From: an uncultured Pelagibacteraceae bacterium
Lineage (GTDB): Bacteria > Pseudomonadota > Alphaproteobacteria > Pelagibacterales > Pelagibacteraceae
DNA length: 64,000 nt
NCBI GenBank assembly: GCA_902629935.1
Contig: CACOSU010000001.1
Span: 62,001-126,000, forward strand
Direction: 5' to 3'
Positions 48,212 to 57,823 of this stretch are shown one piece after another. The notes under the pieces were generated by a model. It was not told where the DNA came from and made no database searches. It was given only the letters and a program-made list of their open reading frames with translations. Position numbers and translations under genes: made by a program. Positions within the stretch are counted from its first letter, which is position 1, and each line of letters opens with the position of its first letter.

Positions 48212-48762
48212 TGTCTAAAGAAAATTACATTAATAAAATAAAAGATTTACCTGACTCTTTAAGACAATTTATTGGTCTTATATTTATTACTCTAATCGTA
48301 ATTATATCGTTTAGTATTTTAAATGGAATTTTTGGACAAGGTGATGACTTAGTAAAAAGAATGAAGCTAGAGGAAGAGAGAATTGCTGAAGAAAAAAAAC
48401 TTAGTGAGTTAATATCTAAATTACCTTCAGGTATACTAGTAGCATTTGATGGAACTGATCAATACAAATTAACAGATGAAATATATGAGCAGGTATGTAA
48501 AGCGACAAAATTAATTCCTCAAAGAGCAATAATGGGTGCTAATTTTTTAAATTTTAGAGCACATGAGCTTTATACAATTAATGGAAACAAAATTGATGAA
48601 ACTTTTGTAAAGTGGGATCAAGAAAAAGGTAAATGTTTTGCAGGTTTTACAGTGAGTGGAAATAATGTAGGAGTGAATGAAAGCATCACTATAAGTGGAG
48701 AGGCCTTAAGTTTTTTAAGCACAGGAATTGATACAAGAGTTTATTTTATTAAAAATTTTTAA
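48211..48762 (+). CDS. Uncharacterised single-TM protein (track start 48184 trimmed to the TAATG start at 48211)
   Basis: MORN stop TAA at 48209-48211 overlaps ATG at 48211 (MSKENYINKIKDLPD...); TM IGLIFITLIVIISFSIL. Confidence 0.65.
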   Translation: MSKENYINKIKDLPDSLRQFIGLIFITLIVIISFSILNGIFGQGDDLVKRMKLEEERIAEEKKLSELISKLPSGILVAFDGTDQYKLTDEIYEQVCKATKLIPQRAIMGANFLNFRAHELYTINGNKIDETFVKWDQEKGKCFAGFTVSGNNVGVNESITISGEALSFLSTGIDTRVYFIKNF

Positions 48763-48824
48763 CAATGAAATGGAGTAATTATTAACATTTTAATTTTATT
48801 AAATTTAATATAACTTTAAAAATT

Positions 48825-49856
48825 ATGTCTGAAACAGTTATCAAATGTGAATCAGTTTATAAAATTTTTGGGCAAAATGCCAAAAAGATGCTTGAAGAAG
48901 CTAACGGCAATGTAGACGCAAAAACTTTTCAAGAAAAGGGGTGTATTGTAGGAGTTAACAATGCTTCCTTTGAGGTTGCGAAAGGTGAAATGTTGGTAGT
49001 GATGGGCTTATCTGGTTCAGGTAAATCAACATTGCTTAGGTGTATATCAAGATTAACGGATGCTACAGGTGGTAAAATTTTTATTGAGGGTCAAGATTTA
49101 TTAGAATTAAACAATAAAGAACTTATAGAACTTAGGAGAAGCAAAATGGGAATGGTGTTTCAAAGTTTTGCTTTACTACCGCATAAAACCGTTGTTGAAA
49201 ATATTGCATTTCCATTACAGATCAAAGGAACTAACACTGAGGATAGTATTAATAGAGCAATGGAAATGGTAAAATTAGTTGGACTTGATGGAAGAGAAAA
49301 CTATTTTCCAAGAGAGCTCTCAGGTGGGCAACAACAAAGAGTAGGTATTGCAAGATCACTAGCAGTAGAACCTGATATATGGTTTTTGGACGAACCTTTT
49401 TCTGCACTAGATCCATTAATCAGAAAAGAAATGCAAGATGAATTTTTAAGACTTCAAGAAAAATTACAAAAAACTATTATGTTCATTACTCATGATTTTG
49501 ATGAGGCATTAAAGTTAGCTGATCGAATAGCAATTATGAAAGATGGTATAATTGAGCAATTAGATACACCAGCAAATATAGTATTAAATCCAGCGACTGA
49601 ATATGTACGAAAATTTACTGAAGAAGTACCGAGAGAGAAGGTTTTAATTATTGAGGATGTCATGGATGCCTTAAGCAAAGATAACTTAGGAGATTTAAAA
49701 GTATCAAAAGATGAAATTATAGAAAATGTTGCCGAAAAAATACTTACTCAAGAAAAATTAGTAGGAGTAGTTGACTCAAATAACAACATTGTAGGATCAA
49801 TTAAACCTTCAAAAATAATAGACACAGTTTTTGGAGGAAGAAAAAATGGTAGTTAA
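48825..49856 (+). CDS. tmoV: TMAO-type ABC transporter ATPase
   Basis: GLSGSGKSTLLRCI, LSGGQQQRVGIARSLAVEPDIWFLDEPFSALDP; CBS-like C-terminus. Confidence 0.85.
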   Translation: MSETVIKCESVYKIFGQNAKKMLEEANGNVDAKTFQEKGCIVGVNNASFEVAKGEMLVVMGLSGSGKSTLLRCISRLTDATGGKIFIEGQDLLELNNKELIELRRSKMGMVFQSFALLPHKTVVENIAFPLQIKGTNTEDSINRAMEMVKLVGLDGRENYFPRELSGGQQQRVGIARSLAVEPDIWFLDEPFSALDPLIRKEMQDEFLRLQEKLQKTIMFITHDFDEALKLADRIAIMKDGIIEQLDTPANIVLNPATEYVRKFTEEVPREKVLIIEDVMDALSKDNLGDLKVSKDEIIENVAEKILTQEKLVGVVDSNNNIVGSIKPSKIIDTVFGGRKNGS

Positions 49857-49859
49857 AAT

Positions 49860-52013
49860 ATGCAGTATTTAAAAAAATACCCTAAATTATTTCAATGGCT
49901 ATTTTTGTTAATTGTATTTTTTGCTTTGTGTTTTGCGATTGAAGTTCCTGAAACTTACAAATTTATAAGAGGTCAGGCAGAATTTGTTAAAGATCCTAAT
50001 CAAAGTGTTTACTTTTTTCTAGGTAAAGAAGTTAGGTATTACGCCTTTGATGTATTTTGGAGATTACCTCCTCTACTTGGTTGGTTGCCTATTTGGATAA
50101 ATGACTCTTTATTTTTCTTAATGAATGAGTGGATGCCAATGGAGTTTTGGAATGAAGACACTCAAGAATTTAAAACTCGACCACTACTTTTGCAGATAAG
50201 CAGAAATTTAACTGCATTCATGACCTTTTTAATTGAATTAATTAGGGAGATTTTATTAGGAGGCTTAGAAACAATTGTTGCTTTCACAAGTTGGGATTTT
50301 ATAGATGCCTACCCCTGGTTAGAGTTACCAGGTTTACCCTGGACTATTGTTGCAGCTGGAGCCGCTATACTATCTTATAAATTAAGCGGGAAAGGACTAG
50401 CATTGTTTGCTGGTTTAACAATGATTTATATTTCTATATTTGGTCAATGGAAACCTTCAATGCAGACACTTTCTTTTATATTAGTTGCTGCACCTCTATC
50501 ATTTATTTTTGGTTTAGGTTTAGGTATTGCCGCATATAAAAGTAAACGTGTTGAAAAAGCTTTGTATCCAATTCTCTTAGTAATGCAAACTATGCCGCAA
50601 TATGCTGTATTAGTTCCTGCATTAGTTCTTTTTGGTGTTGGTGATCATGCGGCTGTGATCATTACTATGGTCGTTGCTGTTCCTCCAATGATATTATTAA
50701 CAATATTGGGTTTAAGAGCTATACCACCAGAAGTTATTGAGGCAGGTAGAATGAGTGGATGTACTAATTGGCAATTGATGTTAAAAGTATTAATTCCTAC
50801 CGCTAGAAGAGATATTTTAATTGGTGTTAACCAAGTTATCATGGTCTGTTTTTCAATGGCAGTAATATCCGCATTTATTGGTGCAAAAGGTTTAGGATTT
50901 AATTTATTGTTAGCATTGAACCAACTTAATATTGGATTAGCATTAGAAGCAGGGCTGTGTATTAGTTTAATTGCAATACTTTTAGATAAAATGTCCTTGG
51001 CTTGGGCAAATAAACAAACTGATTATTTTGGTAATCTCACATTCTTTCAAAGAAATAAAAATACAATATTTTTTGCCGCATCAGTATTAATCGGAATTGT
51101 TTTAGCCTATATTGGCACTTTTATTTTTAAAGGAAGCTTTAATTACTTGTTTGAAGTTCCACATAATAAGGGGATATCAACAGCAGATTTTTGGAACAAG
51201 GGAGTAGATTGGATTTTTGATACTTTCTTCGTTTATATAAAAGCATTCAATACGTGGTTAATCGTAGATGTACTTCAGCCAATGAGAGCCCTATATTTAA
51301 GAATGCCAGCAGTAGCCACATTAGTATTAGCTGTTGGAGCTGGATATTTAATTGGAGGAATTCGCTCTGCGCTAGTTGTTGCTGCTTTGACTTTATTTAT
51401 TGCATTGAGTCCATGGTGGGATAGAGCGTTGGTAACTTTGTATATGGCAACTTTTGGAGTCATAGTTTCATGTTTGATAGGATTTACAGTTGGAACATTA
51501 TGTTTTCAAAATAAAAAATCTGCAGCATTTATGCTGGGTGTTTGTGATATATTTCAAACATTCCCATCATTTGTATATTTAATTCCTGTAATGATGCTTT
51601 TTGGAATTACAGATACTTCTGTGCTAATTGCAGTAATTGTTTATGCTACAATTCCTGCAACAAGATACACTATTGAGGGTCTAAGAAGTGTTCCTGTGGG
51701 CTTACATGAAGCCGCAACAATGTCTGGTGTAAATAAATTTCAAAGATTAACAAAAATTGAGTTTCCATTAGCATTTCCACATATGATGCTTGGTCTAAAT
51801 CAAACAATCGTTTTTGCTTTATTCATGGTGATAATAGGAGCATTTATTGGAACAGAGGATCTGGGTCAGTATATCTTAAAAGCACTTTCAGATAAAAATG
51901 GAGCAGGAATCGGTTTAACTTTAGGTATCTGTGTTGCATTTATAGGTTTAATTTTTGATAACTTAATAAGAACTTGGGTTGGAAAAAGAAAAAAACATCT
52001 TGGCATAGATTAG
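49860..52013 (+). CDS. tmoW: TMAO-type ABC transporter permease, two fused permease domains
   Basis: Two BPD_transp-type modules each with an EAA loop (EAGRMSGCTNWQLMLKVLIP; EAATMSGVNKFQRLTKIEFPLAFP). Confidence 0.85.
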   Translation: MQYLKKYPKLFQWLFLLIVFFALCFAIEVPETYKFIRGQAEFVKDPNQSVYFFLGKEVRYYAFDVFWRLPPLLGWLPIWINDSLFFLMNEWMPMEFWNEDTQEFKTRPLLLQISRNLTAFMTFLIELIREILLGGLETIVAFTSWDFIDAYPWLELPGLPWTIVAAGAAILSYKLSGKGLALFAGLTMIYISIFGQWKPSMQTLSFILVAAPLSFIFGLGLGIAAYKSKRVEKALYPILLVMQTMPQYAVLVPALVLFGVGDHAAVIITMVVAVPPMILLTILGLRAIPPEVIEAGRMSGCTNWQLMLKVLIPTARRDILIGVNQVIMVCFSMAVISAFIGAKGLGFNLLLALNQLNIGLALEAGLCISLIAILLDKMSLAWANKQTDYFGNLTFFQRNKNTIFFAASVLIGIVLAYIGTFIFKGSFNYLFEVPHNKGISTADFWNKGVDWIFDTFFVYIKAFNTWLIVDVLQPMRALYLRMPAVATLVLAVGAGYLIGGIRSALVVAALTLFIALSPWWDRALVTLYMATFGVIVSCLIGFTVGTLCFQNKKSAAFMLGVCDIFQTFPSFVYLIPVMMLFGITDTSVLIAVIVYATIPATRYTIEGLRSVPVGLHEAATMSGVNKFQRLTKIEFPLAFPHMMLGLNQTIVFALFMVIIGAFIGTEDLGQYILKALSDKNGAGIGLTLGICVAFIGLIFDNLIRTWVGKRKKHLGID

Positions 52014-52017
52014 TAAT

Positions 52018-53496
52018 TTGAAAAAATTTATTATCTCGATAGACCAGGGTACAACTTCCTCGAGGGTAGTGCTTTTTGATATCAAAGGCAATATTCAATT
52101 TATATCTCAATACGAATTTAAACAATACTTTCCAAGAAATGGTTGGGTAGAACACAATCCAGATGAAATTTGGTCGACAACATTTAAAGCGTTAAAACAG
52201 GTAATCAAAAAAGCTAAAAGTTTAAAAGGTCATATACTTACAATTGGAATTACAAATCAACGAGAAACTACAATTTTGTGGAATAAAAAAACTGGAAAAC
52301 CTATTTATAATGCAATTGTTTGGCAAGATAGAAGAACCCAGGAATATTGTAAATCTCTAAAGAATAAAAATTATGAAAATATTTTTAGAAAAAAAACTGG
52401 GTTATTTATAGATCCTTATTTTTCTGCTACTAAAATAAAATGGATTTTAGATAATGTAAAAGTTTCAAAAAAGTTATTAAAAACAAATAATTTATTGTTT
52501 GGTACAGTAGACACCTTTTTAATCTGGAAACTAACTAAAGGTAAACAGCATTTAACCGATGCCACTAACGCAAGCAGAACCATGTTATTTAATATTAATA
52601 ATAATAAATGGGATAATGAAATTTTACAGAAATTAAAAATTCCAAATAATATTTTGCCAGAGGTAAAAAATTCGGCAGATAATTTTGGCAAAACAGATAA
52701 GAGAGTTACAGGAAAAGAAATAACCATTTCTGCTGTGTTAGGAGATCAACAAGCTGCAGCTGTAGGACAAGCTTGTTTTGAAAAAGGATCAACTAAAAGC
52801 ACTTATGGTACAGGCGCTTTTATAATAATGAATACTGGATCAAAAAAAATTAATTCAAAAAATAAGTTATTAACCACAATTTGTTATCGATTGAATAATA
52901 AGACCACGTATGCTCTTGAAGGATCTATTTTCATAGCTGGAGCAGGTGTGCAATGGTTAAGAGATAAAATTAAACTAATAAACAATGCTTTCGAAACTGA
53001 AAAAATAGCTAAATCAACAAAAAGTAATGATGAAGTTTATGTTGTCCCAGCTTTTAGTGGAATAGGGGCTCCTTACTGGAGACCTGATGCAAGAGGGTTG
53101 ATAACAGGGCTTACAAGAGATAGTGATTGGAAAACCTTAGTTAGAGCAACACTAGAGTCAGTTGCTTATCAAAGTAATGACTTATTTTATTCAATGAATA
53201 AAGACGGTTTAAAACCTAGAATAGTTAAAATTGATGGTGGTATGATAACTAATAATTGGTTTTCGCAATTTTTGGCAAATATAATTAATTTAAAAGTACT
53301 TCGACCTAAAATTTTAGAAACAACTGCTTTTGGAGCCGCTCTGTTAGCAGGTTACCAAATAGGAGAATTTAAATCATTAAATCATATAAAAAATACATGG
53401 AGAAAAGATAAGGAATTTGTGCCAAAAATTGATAAAAAATTAAGAAATCACTTATTGCAAGGTTGGCAGCAAGCAATTAAAAAAACTTTAGCATAA
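52018..53496 (+). CDS. glpK: Glycerol kinase (TTG start)
   Basis: IISIDQGTTSSRVVLFD, NQRETTILW, WQDRRTQEYC, DGGMITNNWFSQFLANI. First codon is TTG at 52018. Confidence 0.95.
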   Translation: MKKFIISIDQGTTSSRVVLFDIKGNIQFISQYEFKQYFPRNGWVEHNPDEIWSTTFKALKQVIKKAKSLKGHILTIGITNQRETTILWNKKTGKPIYNAIVWQDRRTQEYCKSLKNKNYENIFRKKTGLFIDPYFSATKIKWILDNVKVSKKLLKTNNLLFGTVDTFLIWKLTKGKQHLTDATNASRTMLFNINNNKWDNEILQKLKIPNNILPEVKNSADNFGKTDKRVTGKEITISAVLGDQQAAAVGQACFEKGSTKSTYGTGAFIIMNTGSKKINSKNKLLTTICYRLNNKTTYALEGSIFIAGAGVQWLRDKIKLINNAFETEKIAKSTKSNDEVYVVPAFSGIGAPYWRPDARGLITGLTRDSDWKTLVRATLESVAYQSNDLFYSMNKDGLKPRIVKIDGGMITNNWFSQFLANIINLKVLRPKILETTAFGAALLAGYQIGEFKSLNHIKNTWRKDKEFVPKIDKKLRNHLLQGWQQAIKKTLA

Positions 53497-53501
53497 TATT
53501 T

Positions 53502-54464
53502 ATGAAAAAAGTTTTAATAATTGGAGCAGGGTCAATGGGTGCAGCTTTCTCTGTTCCTTTAATAGACAATAATCAAAAAGTAACTTTGACTGAACCATAT
53601 AACTCAAATTTACTAAGAAAATTAAAAAATAAAAAAAAATTTCATCCAGCCCTAAAAATTAACTTATCAAATAAACTTAATATTAAGAAATTTAATCCTG
53701 AACTTCTTAGTGAAAAATGGGACTTAATAGTAGTTGCTGTAAGCTCAGTAGGTATAGATATGATAAAAAATTATCTAAAAGATCTTAAACAAAAAACTTT
53801 AATACTTGTTTTAACAAAAGGTTTGAAATTTCAAAAAAAAAGTAAAAAATTAATTAGTATGTCTGAGCAATTAAATTTAAACAAAAATAATTTAAATATT
53901 TCAATATTGAAAGGACCTTGTTTAGCAAAAGAATTAGCCAGGAAGGTAAAAAGTTATACTGTAATAGCAAATAAAAATATAACTATTGCTAAAAAAATTG
54001 GAAAAATGATTTCAACTAATTATTACAAAACAGAATATTCTTCAGATGTAAAAGGTGTTGAATTTTCCTCTGCTATCAAGAATATTTATTCAATGATAAT
54101 TGGATCAGGTCAAGGAAATAACACATCTTCTGCTTTATTCAGAAAGTCTATAGATGAAATGAAATATTTAATTAAATTTTTTGGAGGAAAAGAAGAAACT
54201 GTTAACGGTTTAGCTGGTATTGGAGACCTTTATGTGAGCGCTGTAGGAGGCAGAAACAGTAAAATGGGAGAATACTTAGGTAAGGGAATCCCTTTTAAAA
54301 GTGCTAAAAAGAAATTTATGAAAAATGACACCATTGAGGGTGCTGATTTAGCCAATGAAATTGCACCCTATGTTTTAAGAAAAATTAATAAAAAAAAAAT
54401 TCCATTAATGATTGCATTATTAAGTGCAATTACTAAAAATAAGAAATTAAAAATAAATTATTAA
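53502..54464 (+). CDS. gpsA: Glycerol-3-phosphate dehydrogenase (NAD(P)+)
   Basis: IIGAGSMGAAFSVPL, LKGPCLAKELA, EFSSAIKNIYSMIIG, NGLAGIGDLYVS. Confidence 0.9.
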   Translation: MKKVLIIGAGSMGAAFSVPLIDNNQKVTLTEPYNSNLLRKLKNKKKFHPALKINLSNKLNIKKFNPELLSEKWDLIVVAVSSVGIDMIKNYLKDLKQKTLILVLTKGLKFQKKSKKLISMSEQLNLNKNNLNISILKGPCLAKELARKVKSYTVIANKNITIAKKIGKMISTNYYKTEYSSDVKGVEFSSAIKNIYSMIIGSGQGNNTSSALFRKSIDEMKYLIKFFGGKEETVNGLAGIGDLYVSAVGGRNSKMGEYLGKGIPFKSAKKKFMKNDTIEGADLANEIAPYVLRKINKKKIPLMIALLSAITKNKKLKINY

Positions 54465-54468
54465 TTTT

Positions 54469-55800
54469 TTATTTATTTAAAAAAGTTTTCATTGAGTCAT
54501 CCATTGCTTTTTCCCAAGGTGTGTGATGGATTGGTGCAACAGATCCAGTTACAGGAGACGAAAACGATTTATTTCTATAAGTTAGAATGTCTTCTACTTT
54601 ATGATGTTCCCATTCTTTAAAATGTTTTCTAATTAATTCAAAATCTATTTTAGGATAATCAGACATTTCATGAAGCTCTTTGGTATATTCTGTTTGAAAA
54701 TCAATCATTTGATCAGGATTTTCTAATTTTTCTTCCATTGAAACCCATTTATTTATGTCTTCATCTATTTCTTCATCAGTAGGCATTTTGATTTTTCCCA
54801 TGATCACATCTCTTGCATACCATCCTTGACAATCAAACATATTAAATGTGTGAAACTGATCCTGCATGCCTAAATATAGAAGTTTATGATTATCTTGCCA
54901 CACAACACCTTTGTAAAGTTTTGGCGGATATAATCTATTATGTGTTTTTAATTTTAAACTTTCATCTAAAAATGGGAAATGATGAAGATAGCCTGTACAC
55001 AAAATAATTACATCAGCATCTTGCTCTGTTCCATCTTTAAATATAGCTTTTTTTCCTTCTAACTTATCTAAGTAATGAACCTCTTTCATTCCTTTTGGCC
55101 ATTTAAATCCCATTGGGTTATGCCTGTATCCAATAGTTACACTTTTAGCACCATACTTATTGCATTGTAGAGCCACATCTTCAGCTGAATAACTGCTTCC
55201 GAGAACAATAACATTTTTACCTCTGAATTCTTCAGCATCTCTAAAATCATGTGAGTGCATTATTCTTCCTGGGAAAGAATTCATACCTTCATATTCAGGT
55301 ATAAAAGGAACAGAAAAATGACCCGTAGAAACCACAAGATAATCAAATGTATCAGTTAAAATTTTATTATTAACTTTATCCTGATAGCTAATTTCAAACT
55401 TATCATTTTTATAAATAGTGTTAGTAACTCGAGTATTAAATTTAATCTTACTTTTTATATTTCCTTTACTTACTCTTCCTAAAATATAATCTTGCAAGAC
55501 TTCACGTGGAGGAAAAGAAGGAATTGGTTTTCCAAAATGTTCATCAAAAGAGTAATCAGCAAATTCTAAACACTCTTTTGGTCCATTAGACCACAAGTAT
55601 CTATACATACTATTAGGAACAGGATCTCCATATTGATCAGAGCCAGTTCTCCAGTTGTAGTTCCATAGTCCACCCCAACTTTCTTGTTTTTCAAAACAAA
55701 CTATTTCAGGAATTTTTTCTCCTTTTTTTTCTAAATGTTCAAATGCTCTTAAAATTGAAAGTCCACAAGGACCAGCACCTATGATTGCTACTTTTGACAT
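54469..55800 (-). CDS. tmm: Trimethylamine monooxygenase (flavin-containing monooxygenase)
   Basis: GAGPCGLSILRAFEHLE, FMO-type motif FPGRIMHSHDF, NADPH motif GSSYSAEDVALQC; context with tdm and tmo. Confidence 0.88.
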   Translation of the reverse strand: MSKVAIIGAGPCGLSILRAFEHLEKKGEKIPEIVCFEKQESWGGLWNYNWRTGSDQYGDPVPNSMYRYLWSNGPKECLEFADYSFDEHFGKPIPSFPPREVLQDYILGRVSKGNIKSKIKFNTRVTNTIYKNDKFEISYQDKVNNKILTDTFDYLVVSTGHFSVPFIPEYEGMNSFPGRIMHSHDFRDAEEFRGKNVIVLGSSYSAEDVALQCNKYGAKSVTIGYRHNPMGFKWPKGMKEVHYLDKLEGKKAIFKDGTEQDADVIILCTGYLHHFPFLDESLKLKTHNRLYPPKLYKGVVWQDNHKLLYLGMQDQFHTFNMFDCQGWYARDVIMGKIKMPTDEEIDEDINKWVSMEEKLENPDQMIDFQTEYTKELHEMSDYPKIDFELIRKHFKEWEHHKVEDILTYRNKSFSSPVTGSVAPIHHTPWEKAMDDSMKTFLNK

Positions 55801-55877
55801 AGAATTTTTCCTATCATTAATAAATTTATAAATATATCTTACTAAGAATTTTAAAAAAAATAAAATTATATTTTTTA

Positions 55878-57038
55878 ATGGACATTAATTGGAATTATCC
55901 CACCACGATGTGGATAGGTGAGAATAGAATAGAGGATTTATTCTTAGCTTGTAAAGAGCTAAACATTTCAAACCCACTATTTGTAACCGATAAAGATTTA
56001 ATAAATTTAGAAATTATAAAAAATATAATAATAAGTTTAAAAAAAAATTTTAGAAATCTTTCTACTTTTTCTAATTTTACGGGAAATCCAATTGGCGAAA
56101 ATGTTGAAGAAGGAGTTAAAGTTTACAATACTCTGGGTTGCGATGGTGTAATAGCTTTAGGAGGTGGAAGTGGTTTAGATGTTGGAAAAGCAATAGCATT
56201 TATGTGCAATCAATCAAGACCTTTATGGGACTTTGAAGATATTGGTGATCAATGGAAAAGAGCTGATGGTTCTAAAATATCAAAAATAATTGCAGTTCCA
56301 ACTACAGCTGGCACAGGATCTGAAACAGGACGAGCGTCTTTAATAATTAATAAAGATACTGGTGCAAAAAAAATTATTTTTCACCCAAAAATGTTACCTT
56401 CAATCGTAATTTTAGATCCTTTGCTCACTATAGATTTGTCTCCGAGATTAACCGCTGCAACCGGAATGGATGCATTAGCTCATAATTTAGAGGCCTTCTG
56501 TGCACGTGGATATCATCCAATGGCTGACGGTATAGCAATAGAGGGAATGAAACTAATAAAAAATTCTTTACTAAAAGCTTTTAAAAATGGAAATGACGTT
56601 AATGCTAGAATGGATTTACTTGCTGCTGCATCAATGGGTTCAGCTGCATTTCAGAAAGGACTTGGAGCAATTCACTCATTGAGCCACCCGGTAAATGGTA
56701 AATTTAATGTACATCACGGATTGTCTAATGCAATATTTATGCCCTATGTGTTAACATTTAATAAATCTTCAATTGAAAATAAGATAATTTCTATTTGTGA
56801 TTATCTTAACTTAGATAAAAGTTTTGATAGTTTTTTAGATTGGATTTTAAAATTAAGAAATAATTTGAATATTCCACATAAATTATCAGAAGTTATGGAT
56901 TGTAGTAATATTGATTTAGAAGAACTATCCTTGATGGCATACGAAGACCCATCAACAGGAGGTAACCCAAAAGAAATAAGTAAGCAAGATTTAAAAGAAA
57001 TGTATAAAAAAAGTATTACTGGAGAATTATTTAAATGA
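55878..57038 (+). CDS. Iron-containing alcohol dehydrogenase
   Basis: GVIALGGGSGLDVGKAIA, VPTTAGTGSETGRAS, MDALAHNLEAF, GAIHSLSHPVNGKFNVHHG. Confidence 0.9.
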   Translation: MDINWNYPTTMWIGENRIEDLFLACKELNISNPLFVTDKDLINLEIIKNIIISLKKNFRNLSTFSNFTGNPIGENVEEGVKVYNTLGCDGVIALGGGSGLDVGKAIAFMCNQSRPLWDFEDIGDQWKRADGSKISKIIAVPTTAGTGSETGRASLIINKDTGAKKIIFHPKMLPSIVILDPLLTIDLSPRLTAATGMDALAHNLEAFCARGYHPMADGIAIEGMKLIKNSLLKAFKNGNDVNARMDLLAAASMGSAAFQKGLGAIHSLSHPVNGKFNVHHGLSNAIFMPYVLTFNKSSIENKIISICDYLNLDKSFDSFLDWILKLRNNLNIPHKLSEVMDCSNIDLEELSLMAYEDPSTGGNPKEISKQDLKEMYKKSITGELFK

Positions 57039-57823
57039 AAAAAATTTTAATTGTTGAAGGTAATCCAACCGAGGAAAATAAACAGTTCACTGTTGCAGGT
57101 ATTCAAACACATACAGAAAGTTTAAAACACAGTCTTAGCTATTTTACAGATAATTTAATAATTGATGTTGCAAATCCCTCATCAGACAAAAATATTCAGA
57201 AAATAGTCAATAATCTTGACAGTTATGATGGCCTAATATGGGGTGGAAGTAGTTTAAATATTTACAACGCAACTCCAGAGATAAAAAGGCAAATTAAATT
57301 TATGAAGGAGTGTCAAAAAAAAATTAAAAAAATTTTAGCAATCTGTTGGGGAATGCAAGTAGCTGTGACTGCTGCAGGAGGTGAAGTAAAAAAATGTACA
57401 AATGGTTCCCAGAAAGGAATTGCGTTTGATATAGAAATTAATGAAAATGGTTTAAAACATCCGTTATACATAAACAAAAGTTTAAGATTTAATACACCTG
57501 CTTTTAATTTTGATGAAGTTGTAACAATGCCTAAAAATTCAATTTTATTAGCTTCAAATTCAATTAACAAAGTGCAAGCACTCAATTTTAAAGTAGGTGA
57601 TTGTGATATTTGGGGTCTCCAATATCATCCTGAAATAACTTATAATAAAATGATAAATTTAATTATCTTCAGAAAAAAAAGACTTTTAGATAAAGGTGCA
57701 TTTACAGACGAGGATGAAATAAATATTCATATTAAAAAAATAGAGGAAGAAAATAAAAAGTTAGATAAAAAGTCTAGAATGAGAGAGTTAGAGAATTGGT
57801 TAAATTATCTTAATTTAGAATAG
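57035..57823 (+). CDS. Class I glutamine amidotransferase (GMP synthase-like)
   Basis: [17 protein letters not shown] nucleophile elbow, QYHPEITYN. Confidence 0.85.
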   Translation: MKKILIVEGNPTEENKQFTVAGIQTHTESLKHSLSYFTDNLIIDVANPSSDKNIQKIVNNLDSYDGLIWGGSSLNIYNATPEIKRQIKFMKECQKKIKKILAICWGMQVAVTAAGGEVKKCTNGSQKGIAFDIEINENGLKHPLYINKSLRFNTPAFNFDEVVTMPKNSILLASNSINKVQALNFKVGDCDIWGLQYHPEITYNKMINLIIFRKKRLLDKGAFTDEDEINIHIKKIEEENKKLDKKSRMRELENWLNYLNLE

